DNA of 64,000 nt from Glandiceps talaboti (GCF_964340395.1 NC_135569.1:16114519-16178518); one strand, 5' to 3'. Shown: positions 25,366 through 39,165, counted from the first letter of the stretch. Numbers and translations are program-made. Notes: generated by a model from the letters alone, not told the origin.

Positions 25366-25837
25366 AAATAATTCCAACAACAAGATTCTTACAGAATCTT
25401 TCAATAAAATAGACATGAATATAAATGAATGTGAATTTTATTACAAAAATAAGGTGTATAGAACCTACTAAAATAACCCTGTCCTGAAGCATCGCTATTG
25501 AATGCTATCCCCAATTGTATACTCTCGACCATTTAAAGCAAATCAAAAAAGAATAGATACTCAATCTTTTTTATTTCGTCACGACTTCATCTCCTTGGGT
25601 TACAACAAACAGGCTTTCAATAACAATAGCATGGTAGAAAATGTTTTTTTTCCTTCTCATTTTAATGAAGGTAAGTGTCGTTTATTTGTTTGTGTATTTT
25701 AGTTTTGGATGTAACCCCATCAATACAATTATCTGGTAGAAATAAATGAGTATGAGTAAATAATTTAGTTAGGAATATGATCTTGTAGGTGTAATTAACT
25801 GATTTATTAGTACTTGGTCAACAAACTACGATCAGTT
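25366..25837. other. AT-rich unique DNA
   Basis: Nothing recognised. Confidence 0.4.
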
Positions 25838-26068
<231 letters not shown>

Positions 26069-27105
26069 TGTACGTGTCTGAATGTGTAATGATTGGTGAA
26101 TGATAGAGAGGTAGGTAGGTATATGTACATATAGGGGTTCTACAGAAATATATACATAATTAAAACATCATAAACTAAAGACCTCATTATTTGTTAACCG
26201 ATAATGGTTTTATTCAGTAATTGTTTTTGAGCACGATGCTGATACAATTATTGAAAGTATACTCTATTAAAAGGTGAAGAATCAATTGAACTGATGATGC
26301 ATATACTGTTCATGAAAGCTTACAAGTTCATGACTCATTTTTGAGAAGGTCACTTTTCAAATTCCAATTTACATATATGTAAAATATTTAACACAATATC
26401 TTTCTTACACTAACGCATTTCACATTTCATCTTTTTACTTAATTTCCTCAGTTTCCTCTCCTGTTAGAGCAAATTCTATCATGGATGGAAACATGAAAAT
26501 TGCTTTTATCTTTCAAATATATTTTATTTAATGCATAACATTATTAACTTTGCTATACTCATTAGGTATATGCAGATTTTAAAATTGATTTCTCCAACTT
26601 TATCAACATCAAGTCTGAACACAAACTCCGATCATTTGTATCGGATCCTTGAAAATGTAATCAATCAGTAATACCAAAAGCACTCAATGTGTGGAAATTA
26701 GGTCTTCCACAATACAAAATGACCATTTATAATGATTTGAAACGATCACCAAGTGAATGGAATAATTGATGGAAATAGTATTTTGTACTGTAGTTTTGTA
26801 ACTTTGCTTTTCTTGCTCTTTGACCGGTGTACCATTGATTCTATTGTATACAGAGAATGGTCAATAATATCCGAAAGTAATTGGACATCAAATTGTTGCT
26901 TGGTTTCGATAACGATCATCTATTAGAAAAATGTACCTGTTATGTATTCCAAGCTCCAATGACACTATCACAACAAAGGAATTCGGAGACAGCCATACTA
27001 AACGTGCTTGAAATCTGAAATGAATCATATTTGCCAAATAATGCCATGCTCACAAATTAAATGACATTTTTGCATACGTTTATTGAGACCGTTAATCCAA
27101 ATACA
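26069..27105. other. AT-rich unique DNA
   Basis: No exon, RNA gene or repeat family recognised. Confidence 0.4.
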
Positions 27106-27410
27106 TAAAGGTGAATTTAATGGTTACTATGGTAACATTGATAAATTAGATGAAATAGCTAATCTTCACTTCGAACCAACATGACGTCTGTATATATTTT
27201 TTAATTGTTCAAGTGCCTGATACAATAGCTTCTTTGAAAGCTTGTTACTATAGCAACCAATAATGAATTAAAATATACAATATCCCCTTTAGAGATGTGT
27301 TTTTAAAAATTACTTCGTCACAGAAATTCCATGTAACGTTTGTTTTTTTCAAGTGGCACATCCGATTGCATCATTAAGCGCAGATTACAAGGTTACCTTG
27401 GTAACCGATA
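27106..27410. promoter_or_regulatory. three RFX/X-box-like palindromes in a diverged tandem repeat
   Basis: GTTACTATGGTAAC (27123-27136), GTTACTATAGCAAC (27244-27257) and GGTTACCTTGGTAACC (27391-27406) each fit the inverted-half-site form of the X-box bound by RFX factors. The spacers of the second and third are alignable (ACTTCG, CATG.ACGT, TTCAAGTG), so they appear to be units of an old repeat of about 147 bp. The third palindrome is perfect. They lie 0.3-0.5 kb upstream of the candidate exon at 27.67 kb. Binding or function is not shown. Confidence 0.5.
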
Positions 27411-27669
27411 TTAAGCGTAAATAAAAGAATACTCGTGTAGTCCAATATCTTGTCATGAGATGGATCTAATGGCACCATTTGGTAATCAATTACACGTGCT
27501 AACTGAAAGTGGGTTTCAACAAAAAGGGTAACGACAATCAATATTGTCCGTGGATCGTAGCAACAACATTCATAGTCCCAGAACAGGATTTAGAATTTTT
27601 CTGTGATTTATATTTCCAAAATCAATTTGGATAAATGCCAATAATTTCTAATATTTTTTTTGCTATAGG

Positions 27670-27720
27670 CATTTCAGACCCAACGGCACTGAAGGAAATT
27701 TTAAATGAAATTCCATTACA
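27670..27720 (+). CDS. weak candidate internal exon
   Basis: A run of eight T followed by GCTATAG gives a good 3' splice site immediately before 27670. The following bases read GISDPTALKEILNEIPL when joined in phase 1, the phase left by the candidate first exon at 14385-14439. A possible donor is GTATGA at about 27721; without it the frame stays open to 27910 with a hydrophobic segment (LYLALVICACATVMLW). No domain is recognised. The distance (13 kb) and lack of further exons make this speculative. Confidence 0.18.
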
Positions 27721-27910
27721 GTATGACCAGCTTTATCTGGCACTTGTGATTTGCGCGTGCGCAACTGTCATGCTCTGGAAAGCAAAATGGCTTCATGGCG
27801 TCATATTGCTCGCCAGACAAACAACAAATTTCATGCTTAGACTGATACTGTTTTTCAACGACGGTCCTTCCTACATAAACATGTTTTATTGCATGATTAA
27901 AAAGGCATAA

Positions 27911-28673
27911 AGCATGTGAATCAGTTGTATTGGGCTTTAAATCTAATCACATTCTAAACATAGAACGGAGATCAAAGCAAGCCGAATACTAAGTATTGTA
28001 GCTTCCTTTTTCTAAAGAAATATCACTGCAGGCGAGTTTAACCTTCCGATCAAGTTCCTGCCCAAAAGGACAAATCCCCGACAATTTGAAGCAGTCTATG
28101 CACTGACTTGCATTTTCCAACAATGGGCAATGCAGCTTCCAAGAATTGCATGCTTCCTGAAACAATTGCAGAATCTAAAAATAACTTTGCACAAAAACGA
28201 TGCTATTCTATCGTCTAATTCAAATGAATACCATTTGAAGAACATAATGGTTGATAGACGTAACAAGATTTAACAGCTTACTCATTGATAACACTAGCTT
28301 TACTGAAAACAGAAAATATTACTTGAATTCACAGTCTGTTACACAATCGATGATTTCACATACATTATCATTTAATCATTATCAATGACAAATAATGGTA
28401 TCGTTACTATTTGGCTTCTTTGTGAATCTAGCAAAGTGTCGATGGACGTCCGACACTAATCAAAATGTTAATATCCATGGTGGCGTAAACTTCACGTACA
28501 TTATTGGAGTGAAGAGACATTGCCTAACATCAGCTTGGATCAGGGCATTAGTAAGTGTACAATTTGTAAACGAAAACTGATATTTCATTGGATAAATTGC
28601 TCAAGAATGGTATGCACATATACTGTCAAAGCAATGTGAAAGTGAAAATCAAACAAAAAACTAAACAAGCAAT
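27911..28673. other. AT-rich unique DNA
   Basis: No gene or repeat recognised. Confidence 0.4.
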
Positions 28674-28752
28674 CAAATAAATAAATAAATAAACAAACAA
28701 ACAAGCAAACAAACAAACAGACAGACAGACAAACAAACAAACAAACAAACAA
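28674..28752. repeat. (AAAT)n/(AAAC)n/(GACA)n compound microsatellite
   Basis: AAAT units give way to AAAC, a short GACA block, and AAAC again. This is the same combination of units as the longer array at 29980-30190. Confidence 0.95.
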
Positions 28753-28981
28753 CTTCAATGTCATAATAAACAGCAATCGTAATTATGGTAGCTATGGTAG
28801 ATGTAACAAACACATTCACAACATCACCGGCACTGGATCTCATTTCATGTAGTACTACCAATCGACGATGCCATGACCATGACCATCACAACAATCGCAA
28901 CCACTCACACCACTATCTCCACCACTACCCCCTACCACCACCAAAACTACCACAGAAACAACCACACAACTATCGTCCCCA

Positions 28982-28983
28982 CC

Positions 28984-29015
<32 letters not shown>

Positions 29016-29062
29016 GCAATCACCACCATCACTACTACTACTACTACTACCACTACTACTAC
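28982..29062. repeat. (CTA)n/(CAC)n trinucleotide repeat
   Basis: Two CTA blocks separated by CAATCACCACCATC-like DNA, inside a wider pyrimidine-A region from about 28860 to 29090. The His/Thr-rich frames here are artefacts. Confidence 0.9.
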
Positions 29063-29979
29063 AATCACCATCATCACTACCACCATTTTATTATAATGAT
29101 GGATTTGAATTGGGGACAAACGATAACATTAAACAATTATTTCAAGAAATGATAATTTATTATATCTGATTATGGAGTTGTCATACAATAATATACAAAT
29201 ATGCGATGATTCGTTGTTGTGCGAGTCAGTGTTTTGAGTTATCATGATTTGCTTTGAAATAAATGGTTTTAAAATTGGTATAATGGTAGATACTTAAAAA
29301 ACCCTCAAATACAGTACCCAATTTATGTATTGATGTCTTGATGAATGCTATATAGTGAGTGTAAGCACATACAGTAAACGCAGCGTGACACGATAACCGG
29401 AGGACATATCCACTGGGAACAATAATAACTAATTTTAGCCTTATTTATGCAACGTGGTGTAGTATGCACGTTATCAAAGTCTCGCATGGTGCCTCATCTC
29501 TACCTTTCGACACGTATTTTGTAGTTCTGGATGTACAACGTGATATGAGTACTGAGTAGATACAGTGATGCCTTATTTCCTCGCAAACTAGGCAATATCA
29601 TTTAATATTGTCCCTTTGAAACGACAAAATGTGTGGACATATCGGGGTATTTACACTGGAATGTTTGATCTTTATTTTTTATTTTTTTAATTCTTAACTG
29701 AAGTTCATACTTACTAAAGCTTAGATGGCTGAAATACAAATAACAAATATAAAATAAATTGACTAAAATTTGAATTTGGACATTGTGCACACACGTGCAC
29801 ATGGCGGTACCATTCACACGTAATTCACGTGCGTTGATTTTCATCCAGATTTTCATCATATATTGTCTTGTCTTCAATTTTGAACAAGACCAGTAATATC
29901 TACCGTAAATCTCAGAATAACACTATACACTTCTATAATCGTCTCCTGAATCAAAGTATAAACAAGCCAATGAACAAAC
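29063..29979. other. AT-rich unique DNA
   Basis: No supported gene. Confidence 0.4.
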
Positions 29980-30014
29980 CAACAAGCAAGCAAGCAAACA
30001 ACACAAACAAACAA

Positions 30015-30113
<99 letters not shown>

Positions 30114-30190
30114 AACAAACAAACAAACAAACAAACAAACAAACAAACAAACAAACAAACAAACAAAAAAACAAACAAACAAACAAACAT
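29980..30190. repeat. long (GACA)n flanked by (AAAC)n
   Basis: AAGC/AAAC units precede about 22 pure GACA units (about 30019-30108), followed by about 20 AAAC units. The TDRQ/TNKQ frame on + and the CLSV/CLFV frames on - are repeat translations, not genes. Confidence 0.97.
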
Positions 30191-33100
30191 AATAGCTATA
30201 CGCATAGACAAATACACATTCGGTAAAGACATTTATGAATTAGCATCAAAATGACTTTTAATGGCATTTAAGGTATTCAATAACGACGGTAAAGCATGTT
30301 TTATTCAAAATTGTCAACAGTTAGTATATGATATTGATGTATATACTTTCATTCTCCACAATGAGCCAGAAGTACACAGGAAACATTGTTGAAAATGTTT
30401 TTGGTGTTAATATATCCGCAGGTCAATGGCTTTTACATGTTCAGTGGGTGTATTAATTCATATATATCACAGCGTTTTCTACGGTATTTTATCAGATTTT
30501 AACAGGGACAACAAGATTCACACTAGCTATCCCTTTCGCAAAAAGACGAAAATCAATTAACTTAATGATTGAAGTTGTAGCTGCGAATAAATCAGAATGT
30601 AACACAAATGGGTTATACCCTTGGTACGGCTATCCTGCAATCGTTATCACAGATTAACGAGCTCAAGGAACAGGCAATTCAGTATCAGCTCTTAGCGCCC
30701 AGCGGTATATGATAGACAATTTCCTAGAATACATGACACAGTTGCTTTGCTCAATGTGGTAAGCGTAATGAGATCATGGAGCGTAAGACTTGGTTTTAGG
30801 TACATTTACCCTTATAACATGATATGCTCAATTATGGAGATTGGCTTGTCACACTGCAAAAAAAAAGATAATTTGATCAAAACATCGCGATCACTTAATT
30901 TATTAATCGACAATTACTCGATAAAACGACTAATACGTTGGCGACCTTGTGTATCAATAGAGTTAACACATTGTGAAGGCACGGAGGCTAAGTTAACGTT
31001 TTTAAAGAACGGCCTACATACTCCTTGTATAATATCAAGCATATATTCGCATGGTTGTTTTTATAAATATAGCAACACTGCTTGAAGCGCGCAATGTGAT
31101 TTGATTAAACTCTGGAACATATCGAATATAATATGAAAGAGGGGAACAAACATTGATTAATAAAATTACAAGCATGCTTATAAGACGAGCAGATAATACA
31201 GCCATAGCGAGTGCTCAGCCAAACACCCCCATCCCCACCCCCGCAAAAAGCAATCTTTGGGATGATAAATGAATAATAAAGGAATCAATAGCAACAAATT
31301 GCGACCATCACCATGGCAACCACTTTGGTTGATAAACGCTACCATCAATAATGTGTCAGTAACTAAGCCATTTGCATTCTACACGGAATATACGGAAAAA
31401 ATGATGGCCATTACAGTTGCTGTCCCGTGATTGAACTCTACCCTGGGAACATAACAACGGCTTTGTTATATTACATACTCATCCACATGAAATAAATATA
31501 TAATGTATTGTTGCTAAGGAAAAGATAAGAAGTAAAAGTGACATCTCGTTATCTAATGAAAATTTCTTTGGCTGGCATGGTTTCTCATTTTATGATGAAG
31601 TGTTTATGGAACTGTTGTCACGTTTCCATTCAAAGCCCATCAATGAATGTAAGATGCAAGCTACTTGGTTTGATTACTCTGTGCCTTTATCGGAACTATA
31701 GTACTCAAGCACACAGACAAATGACTTTTAAAAAGAGCTTTGTTTATCTTTTCCCAGGTGGAGCACATCATTCCACAACGTTTTAATTGATTCTGAATGG
31801 ATGCAGGCTCAATAGCCTCTTTATTGCGTTTTATCATTCCGCAGATTAGAGGAGAATCTAAAACTACAACGAAGGAAATTGTCAATAATCACATTAGGTA
31901 TAGAAATGCTGTCCAAACGTACTTCAAATTTCAAGAACGGACAAATTTGGGGATAACTGCGTATGGCCTGAATATTTTGTACCTGTTCTGACAATTACAT
32001 ATTTCATCATTAGTGCTGGCTTATCCCAGTATATCTTTATCATTTATCGTAGCTACCATAAATTACTTCAAATAACTGATGCCAGAGTGAATGTATTCAT
32101 TACGTTACATCTCTAGTATGCCGAACAAATGATACAAGAATGTAACCGTTCGGATTTGCAAAAATTAATAATAAAGGTCAATTATTTTTTCATTTACATA
32201 CATTCAGTAAGGCATATGTATACAAGTAGGTGTTCTTTACATTGTAAACGCTCAATTAGTATAATTAAAGAAATGTCATTTGAAAGAAATTAACCATGAG
32301 TGATGATTAGTTTTGCAATAAACACTTGTTCTATCGACCGTATCACAATAGTATGATGACTTGCATGTTTCTAGACGACCGGTCACTGTTTCACAGGTCG
32401 AAAGTATTATAACATGGATTCGCTTTCGCTTTTTATCCATACTGTCGTTTTATACTGTCTCCAGGAATCATGAACATATATCTGTACTTATAGATAAAAT
32501 TATCTTTTGATATTAATAGCAACTAAAACACAAATTTCAAAAGTAAAGTTTATTGAAGCTTAGCCTTGTGGGTTATGTTATGAGGTGATGGACACCATAA
32601 ATGTTCATGCTAAGTATTGTTACTTGTGCTTAGTTATTCAGAACATGGACTCAATTGTAGAAACTTGTCACGTGTTTGAGATAAACAGGATCAAATTGTC
32701 ACAGTTGACTTGGCGATATTGGTTTGAATGTCAATGTCTGTAGACTAAATGCAGCTATGTGCCAATGACTTAACAAACTATGGACAACTGTTTGAAAAGA
32801 ATCGATCACCAATAGCCATCAACTCCTAGGCCAAGGTTTCGTATTCTTGTGCAGAGATACATAACTACTGACCTGGATACATTTGGTTTAGAGGCAACTA
32901 TGTTATAGACACAAACACATTCCATATTTTCGTATGTGTTATGGAATACATAGTCATCCTTTGGTCCATCTCGCTCATGTTCTAAAATCAAACAAGGCGA
33001 AATTTGTACATGCATTTTCCCTCTAATTCTCCACAGGGATTTGGCCATAGTACTGAAAATGAAATTAAACTGAACTCTATTGCCCATATGTTGACCTAGC

Positions 33101-33232
33101 CCATAGACAGTTATTTCTACAAAGCTAGGCGTTGTATTTGTACGTGGAATGCAATATTGGTAGTTTAAGCACGTAGAACACGATACAATGATATAGGAAG
33201 CAGTACGTTGCAGCTATGCTTACCATCGTTAA
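30191..33232. other. AT-rich DNA with unassigned open frames
   Basis: A - strand frame at 32806-33087 (93 codons) reads with fairly protein-like composition (for example ILEHERDGPKDDYVF) but matches nothing I recognise. Other frames at 30747-31085, 31538-31786 and 31661-31885 are weaker. A C-rich CACCC tract lies at about 31226-31245. No RNA gene seen. Confidence 0.35.
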
Positions 33233-33553
33233 GGCACGGATACCAACGACTTATCGCCTTGCTCAGTACCTGGCAATATTGTAAAGGAAGTACATAGAAG
33301 AACCATATCAGAAATTAAAAACAAATTACAGCAAATACCGACAGAATTAGAAACTAAAATTGCAGATAGACAAGGTGACATTGCACATAACATGAGAATA
33401 TTCTCAAAGGATGTCATGCCACCAGCAAGTGTCTACATCCCTGGCGCACTACTCTTGAGAAGCGCCAAATTGGTTGACCTAAGTTTGCAAGAGATTACTA
33501 AAACAACATATGTGATCTTTGAAAATCGAGTTATGACTGTCGAAGATAAGTAG
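33233..33553 (+). pseudogene. 106-codon coding-like open segment, unknown family
   Basis: This + strand frame is open from just after a TAA (33230) to a TAG at 33551, with no ATG near its beginning; the first ATG is past its middle. Its composition is protein-like: charged helical stretches (for example EVHRRTISEIKNKLQQIPTE) are followed by a mixed segment with PPASVYIPGALLLRSAKLVD. That suggests part of a longer protein, either an exon or a transposon remnant. No catalytic motif or family is recognised. An AG directly precedes it, but the pyrimidine tract is weak. A shorter frame lies antiparallel on the - strand. Confidence 0.3.
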
Positions 33554-36500
33554 GACGATCACGATTATTTCACCCATGAAAATTTCACTTACCTAATTTA
33601 TACATTTGCTAAGATCGCCGTCCCTCATGACCATCCCGGTACAACTAGACAAGCTTAAGTAAAGTTCCCTTGATAGACATTTGAGTAAAGTAATTTTCTC
33701 AATCCATCTAAGATACATTTCCTTCTTTTAAAGACATCAACTGAGGATACGATTGACTGTTTCAAGAGTGCAGGTTACGACACTCCAGTCTAGATAAGAT
33801 GTGATTGCAAAGATTAGCAAACTTTCTGGACCTAAAAATGACTGTTCGATCGTTCCATGATTTCCTGTAGGACCAAGAAAAGTTCGTTTATAATTCGTTA
33901 ATAAAACATTTCAATTGGGGAATAATCTCATGGTGATTCTTATCCCTGGAATATAATGACCGCTGTGATTAACTTCCTACACCTTACAAGGAATCGTAGA
34001 TTTGCATTGAATCGTGTATAGTTCCAATTCGATACCAAGGGACATGTCAGGTATACTATTGAGCAAACATGACGAGCATGCTAACAAATTAATTGTAGAC
34101 AAAGAACGGGAAAATCTATGAAAGTCTGCTTTTGTTCATACTAATTACACTTTCAGAAACAAAACTCAAAGTCATGTGAACATCTATATATTTTATGATG
34201 AAATCTATTACATGAAGTCATACTTTAATTACGGTTGGGATTTATAGGAAGTCAAATAATGTGAAACAGTTACCTTAAAAGTCGAATATCTATATTTCTT
34301 TTACACGTGTTTATATTTGATATGGTTGTGTTGTAATTAAGAACCAAATACTCTTGAGAACACCAACTTTACACCACAACAATGCTCGTCTTAGCTGCTT
34401 TTGGTACATCCTCAATTTTTGCAGACCTGTAAAGTTTACTGCTTTCTTTATTTGTGACACCACTGTCCACGTGCCAAATACCCGAATTGGACATTCCGTT
34501 AGGAAAGGCCTAAGATTAAAACATGTATTATGTAATTCCTTTTAATGATTTTGTAGTTGAAGGTTTGTTGTTTGCTGCTCATAGAATAGAAGGTTTAAAC
34601 AAAATGTGTGAAATCTCCCAACAATAATTTACCTAATGTTTGAAAATATATGCTCCATTTAAAAAAATTGATTCTGTAACAGATGTGTATTGCGTATCTA
34701 AAGACGTAGGATACAAAGATATGTTACTTTGAGGCAATGTCCATATGTAAACCTGAACAATTAACAAGTAATTATATAGATGTAACTTAACACAATGTAC
34801 ATGTTTTGTTTCCCAACGCCCACTGACTACTATATCGATTGAAAAAATAGTAGAAAACATTCCAAAAGAAGTACTCTTAAAATATAAATGTGGGTCAAAC
34901 ACTTAGTAAAGGCGATCTGAACGCTGAGACCCCAAGCAGAAGTACTTGTCTGCAGCTTGCTGACTGTCATGACTTCTCACCAAAATATTAGTAAAATGAT
35001 AATGATAACGATATCCAGCTCTGACCATCCATTATATGTAATAAAGATATCAGTTATAATAGAAATATTAGCACGTACGAAATATATACTACAACATTAA
35101 TTATAGAAAATGTCAACGTTCATGTTTCCTGTCCTGATTAATATTCAGTAATGCAGGTAATTTAGCGGAAAGAGAAACATCATGTGATTTTAAACAATGT
35201 AATGAATGCCTCAGATAACATGTTGGATACAGTAACCACGGTGTGTATGCAGAAGTATTTTGTGAATACTGAGTGTCTATGGCAGCAGTTACTAGTAGAT
35301 GTTGAAATTGAGGACCACTTACGTCGACATGTTTTCTTCTTTTTAAAAAAATTAGTTAAGTTTCATTACCAACAAATTACGTTATTGTCAGAAATAAATT
35401 AAATGATTATCATTCCAATCATTTTACGTTTACATGAAAATCAATCGAACATGAAAAACGAAAACTCATTTATTATACCCTGTCAGAGTTTGAATTCATA
35501 TAGTACAATAGACGGGACTGCTCTTAATAACGCATATCGTCAGCAAAAGAATGTTTCTAGTGTTCTATCTGTCAATTGTTTTAGTTGTCAAATATCTAAT
35601 TTCAACGTCTAAATGCTAGTAAAATTTATTCTTTTAACCATTAAATAGCTAAAATGTCATTTCACGCCTTACAGATAATGAATGACTTTACCACAAAATG
35701 TAATTAAAGAACAGTTTGAAAATGGAGGCTAATGTTATGTGTGCTGCATTTCTTTATTTTGAGGCAAGATACATTTTACTAATTCAACATAGCAGAACAT
35801 TTTTAAGCTGATTATAAAACTGAGCAAATCTGGCTTATTATGAGAAACCTGCAAACCTGGGGTGAAGCTTTTTGATAAATACACAAAGCTTACCGCTCCT
35901 AATATTCTAAAGCAATAGTATAAGAATTGTTTGGACAAGGAGTAAAGAGATTAGTTGCTCTTGACTTTGTTTGTTACCCAGAATACCTGGCCCAAGGCTA
36001 CAGCATACGCCTACTAAGATAGAGTTGCCAATTTTCATAACTATGTTTTGGAAGGGTTTACTTGATAAATGGTTGTTAACTGTTGTGGGTGTCTTAAGAA
36101 TAAACAAATGCAACAGAAATAAAACCAGTTTCGTTTTTGTTCCCCTTTAAGTGAATGATAAATTTTTGATTTGCTTATGAGTAACCATGTTTAGCATGAC
36201 TACTCTATTGAAATTTGGGAGACAAATCTGAATAATTAGGTTACACAACCAAATAACATGGGTTTACGTCCTTGTGCATGGATATGTCTGGTAAGGTTCA
36301 TTCTTGTCAAGATTTTTTTTTAATGATTGTCAAATATGATGTCATACATTGTCCATTTAATAGGAAACGAAAACAGAAATTGAGATCTGAAAGAAAAGAA
36401 TGGAAGGCATTATGGTGGCAATCATACGTAATGTATGAAAGCCTCATATGGACACTTTACCATGTTCATATACGCACATATGTATGCAAATGAGGTGATG

Positions 36501-37389
36501 ACTAATTTACATACGTTGGAGTGGTAGACTTTAAATGCCTTAATTGCTAGAGGGTTCTGATCAACTAATGCGATTTTCATATGTAGTCTCACAGTTATCA
36601 CATATTATTTACGATGCGCTGTTCTTAAAGTTATTTATAACAGATGTGATAAAGCATTTCTCCTTTAACGAAGAATGACGTCATCAGACCTTCAATCTAG
36701 CTCGATCTAATTGTTTACCTAATATTGCATAATGGATTCATAGACTTATAACCACAGGCCTCTAAATCAAATCTATTTTGAAATAATCAAACAATTGTCA
36801 TTTTGAAATGGCTCAGTTGTATGTAGGTCACCTTAAATAGGTTAACAATATCGAGATTGAAAGATTAGTATGTCATGAATCAAAAATGAAAATAAAACTA
36901 CTGCATTCTTTTAGCTGCACAGAATATATTTCATGGCATTAATCTTAATGTTCATGGAATATAACTTTTGCACTCTTTAATTAGAATTTTTGAATGAAGC
37001 AAACCTTACCAAATTCAATATACATGTTCAGTCAATGGAAACACAGGCATATTTGATGTGTCCGTATTTACAAAATGTTAAGTCCGATATAACTGTAGAA
37101 CATTCAGTTACCTGTTTATCTGTTTGGTTATCACGTCATTGTCTCACACAAAGGGAAGAATATGAATATTGTTCAAGTATATTGATTATCTTTCTCTCAG
37201 ACTAAATGTGATTATCCACGTTCTCTTACACAGTTTGATCGGCGTTCATTTTAAGTAATGAAAATAGTACACGGACGCGTGTTGTTGTTTTCCTTAGTAA
37301 GTTTAAATCTTTAACATTACAAACATATCGGTAAATCTACATTTGCCCTTTTGTTGTTATTCCATCATTTGACTCTTGTTATCTTACAG
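33554..37389. other. AT-rich DNA, no gene supported
   Basis: Two adjacent + strand frames at 35184-35402 and 35403-35612 are the most extended open segment, but carry no recognised motif. A perfect CRE octamer is present at 36676. No repeat family seen. Confidence 0.35.
36676..36683. promoter_or_regulatory. perfect CRE palindrome TGACGTCA
   Basis: Exact octamer in AT-rich DNA; function not shown. Confidence 0.25.
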
Positions 37390-37541
37390 TGTTATATTCA
37401 TTTCGATGAAACGTGTCCATCAAATCAAATTGTCATTTGTCTAGTGGCGGAAAAGATTAACAAGATTGTCGATTTTATTAGACTTGCCAAGCGATTACCT
37501 GGTTTCTGTAATTTAATTTGGGCACGGCATCATGTTTGGTA
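37390..37541 (+). CDS. weak candidate internal exon with good splice signals
   Basis: A pyrimidine-rich run ending CTTACAG lies immediately before 37390, and the frame starting TGT is then open for 50 codons, reading CYIHFDETCPSNQIVICLVA and onwards to LIWARHHV. TTTG|GTAGGA follows as a possible donor at 37541/37542. Both alternative frames contain stops. The segment has four cysteines, three of them in the first half, which would fit an extracellular domain, but no family is recognised. The start phase does not match the donor of the exon at 14385-14439 directly, so at least one more exon would be needed. Treat as a lead only. Confidence 0.22.
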
Positions 37542-38153
37542 GGATTATAAGCCTGACCTACTAATCTTATCCTTTCCATCGTTGACGACATTTGTAATCT
37601 TTCTATGATGTCATGTTGTACACATTTGATTCAACTAATCAGTTTTGTTTAATTCTGGTCAAATTCAAAATAGACTTTCAATAACGTATTGGTTTCCGGT
37701 GTCATTATCATATACTTTAACTCTTATTTATATTGCATGTTGGGTTGAGTGAATTTTAATGACTTTCCTTTAATTCCTTCACTACCAATCACATCGTAAC
37801 TAAGTTGAACGTGCTTTCATCTTCCATTTGTGAGAATTAAGGTAACTCGCATACCAATGGTAGAACTATTAGTGTATCAATATAATTCCAATTGGTTATT
37901 CTGTTTTAATCTAATTTAAATGCCAATAAATTAGAGACTCGGGAGATTTCTTTCAGAACATTTTGGCGGGAAAATATTGGGTATCGATAATGATCATTCA
38001 CTTGTGCGTGTAATTAATATATATTGACAGAACGTAATGTAATTATCATGATGTAATACCGGTAGGTGACATCCATGTTTTTTACGTATCATGACTGTAA
38101 TCGTAATTTCCTTACTCCATCTATGCGTGTGTGTGTGTACTTGTCAAAATCTG

Positions 38154-38156
<3 letters not shown>
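37542..38156. other. AT-rich unique DNA
   Basis: Nothing recognised. Confidence 0.4.
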
Positions 38157-38185
<29 letters not shown>

Positions 38186-38311
38186 CATACATGCATACAT
38201 ACATACACACACTCACACATACATACATACATACATACATACATACATACATACATACCTACCTACCTACCTACCTACCTACCTACCTAACTACCTACAT
38301 ACATACATACA

Positions 38312-38341
<30 letters not shown>
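38157..38341. repeat. (CATA)n/(CCTA)n compound microsatellite
   Basis: CATA blocks sit on both sides of a CCTA block (about 38257-38297), with a CACACTCACACA interruption at about 38206-38218. The YIHT-type frames over it are artefacts. Confidence 0.97.
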
Positions 38342-38342
<1 letters not shown>

Positions 38343-39165
38343 TGCTCAGGAGATTTGATTGACAAAACCTTGTAGGGGTCTATCTTCCTTTAAATTGTTG
38401 TATATTGAACAATTTTTAAGAACTCAACAACTATTTACATTTAATTGTTGATTGAAATGATTAAGCAATCGTATGTATAGCAGGAGAATACCATGTCTTT
38501 GCTTGATCCACTTTCTGTATATTTATAAGAAAGGATCAAGCATACTTCTGTTTTCCCATTTCGCATTTTCCCCTTTCCCCATAATGGAGTGCGTCAAATT
38601 TGAACGAAGTTTTCTTTTGAGTTTCCCCGCTTACGACATGCTACAGAGATGATATCGGTGGGGTATTGTCGCAATGGTGTTTTCAGATTGATTTTGGGTA
38701 GTTCACAATAATTTCCAACCAAGCGTTTTGCTGTATTGTTCTCCAATATTCCAACACTCATGCTTAGTTTTGTTTTGCATAAATATCATTTAGGTAGGGT
38801 ACGTATGCTCTCTAGCTCGGTCTCCAATAGGTAGGACAGCAGTATCCACATATTAGGGCATGACAAATAGCTTCATGATGAAACAGATGATTTCTCAGGG
38901 ACGTAGTCACTGCATGATCAGTGGAATTTCTGATAAAGACAATCAAAAGCATAAAACAGCAAACCCAAAACATGTACGGCATGTAAATGTATTATTATTT
39001 TGTGATATTAGCGAGCACAAAATGCAATGTCATTTAAACAGAAATTACCAATTTTACCTTTTGCAAAACCAGATAGGATGTTAATGACGGCCGAGAACAT
39101 TAACAGCAACGGATTGTAACTGTAATTCAATTCAATTTGTCCCTCTCTTTCTTTCTCTCACTAGC
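38342..39165. other. unique DNA with a small inverted repeat
   Basis: TGCTTGATCC (38500-38509) and GGATCAAGCA (38533-38542) form a 10-bp stem with a 23-base loop. No gene was seen. Confidence 0.5.

Noticed and set aside
29868-30254. Long open frames of TDRQ/TNKQ (+) and CLSV/CLFV (-) repeats
   Set aside because: They are translations of the (GACA)n/(AAAC)n microsatellite, which is open in several frames on both strands.
31304-31325. X-box-like CACCATGGCAACC
   Set aside because: Only one good half-site; the other half does not fit, unlike the 27.1-27.4 kb and 53.06 kb palindromes.
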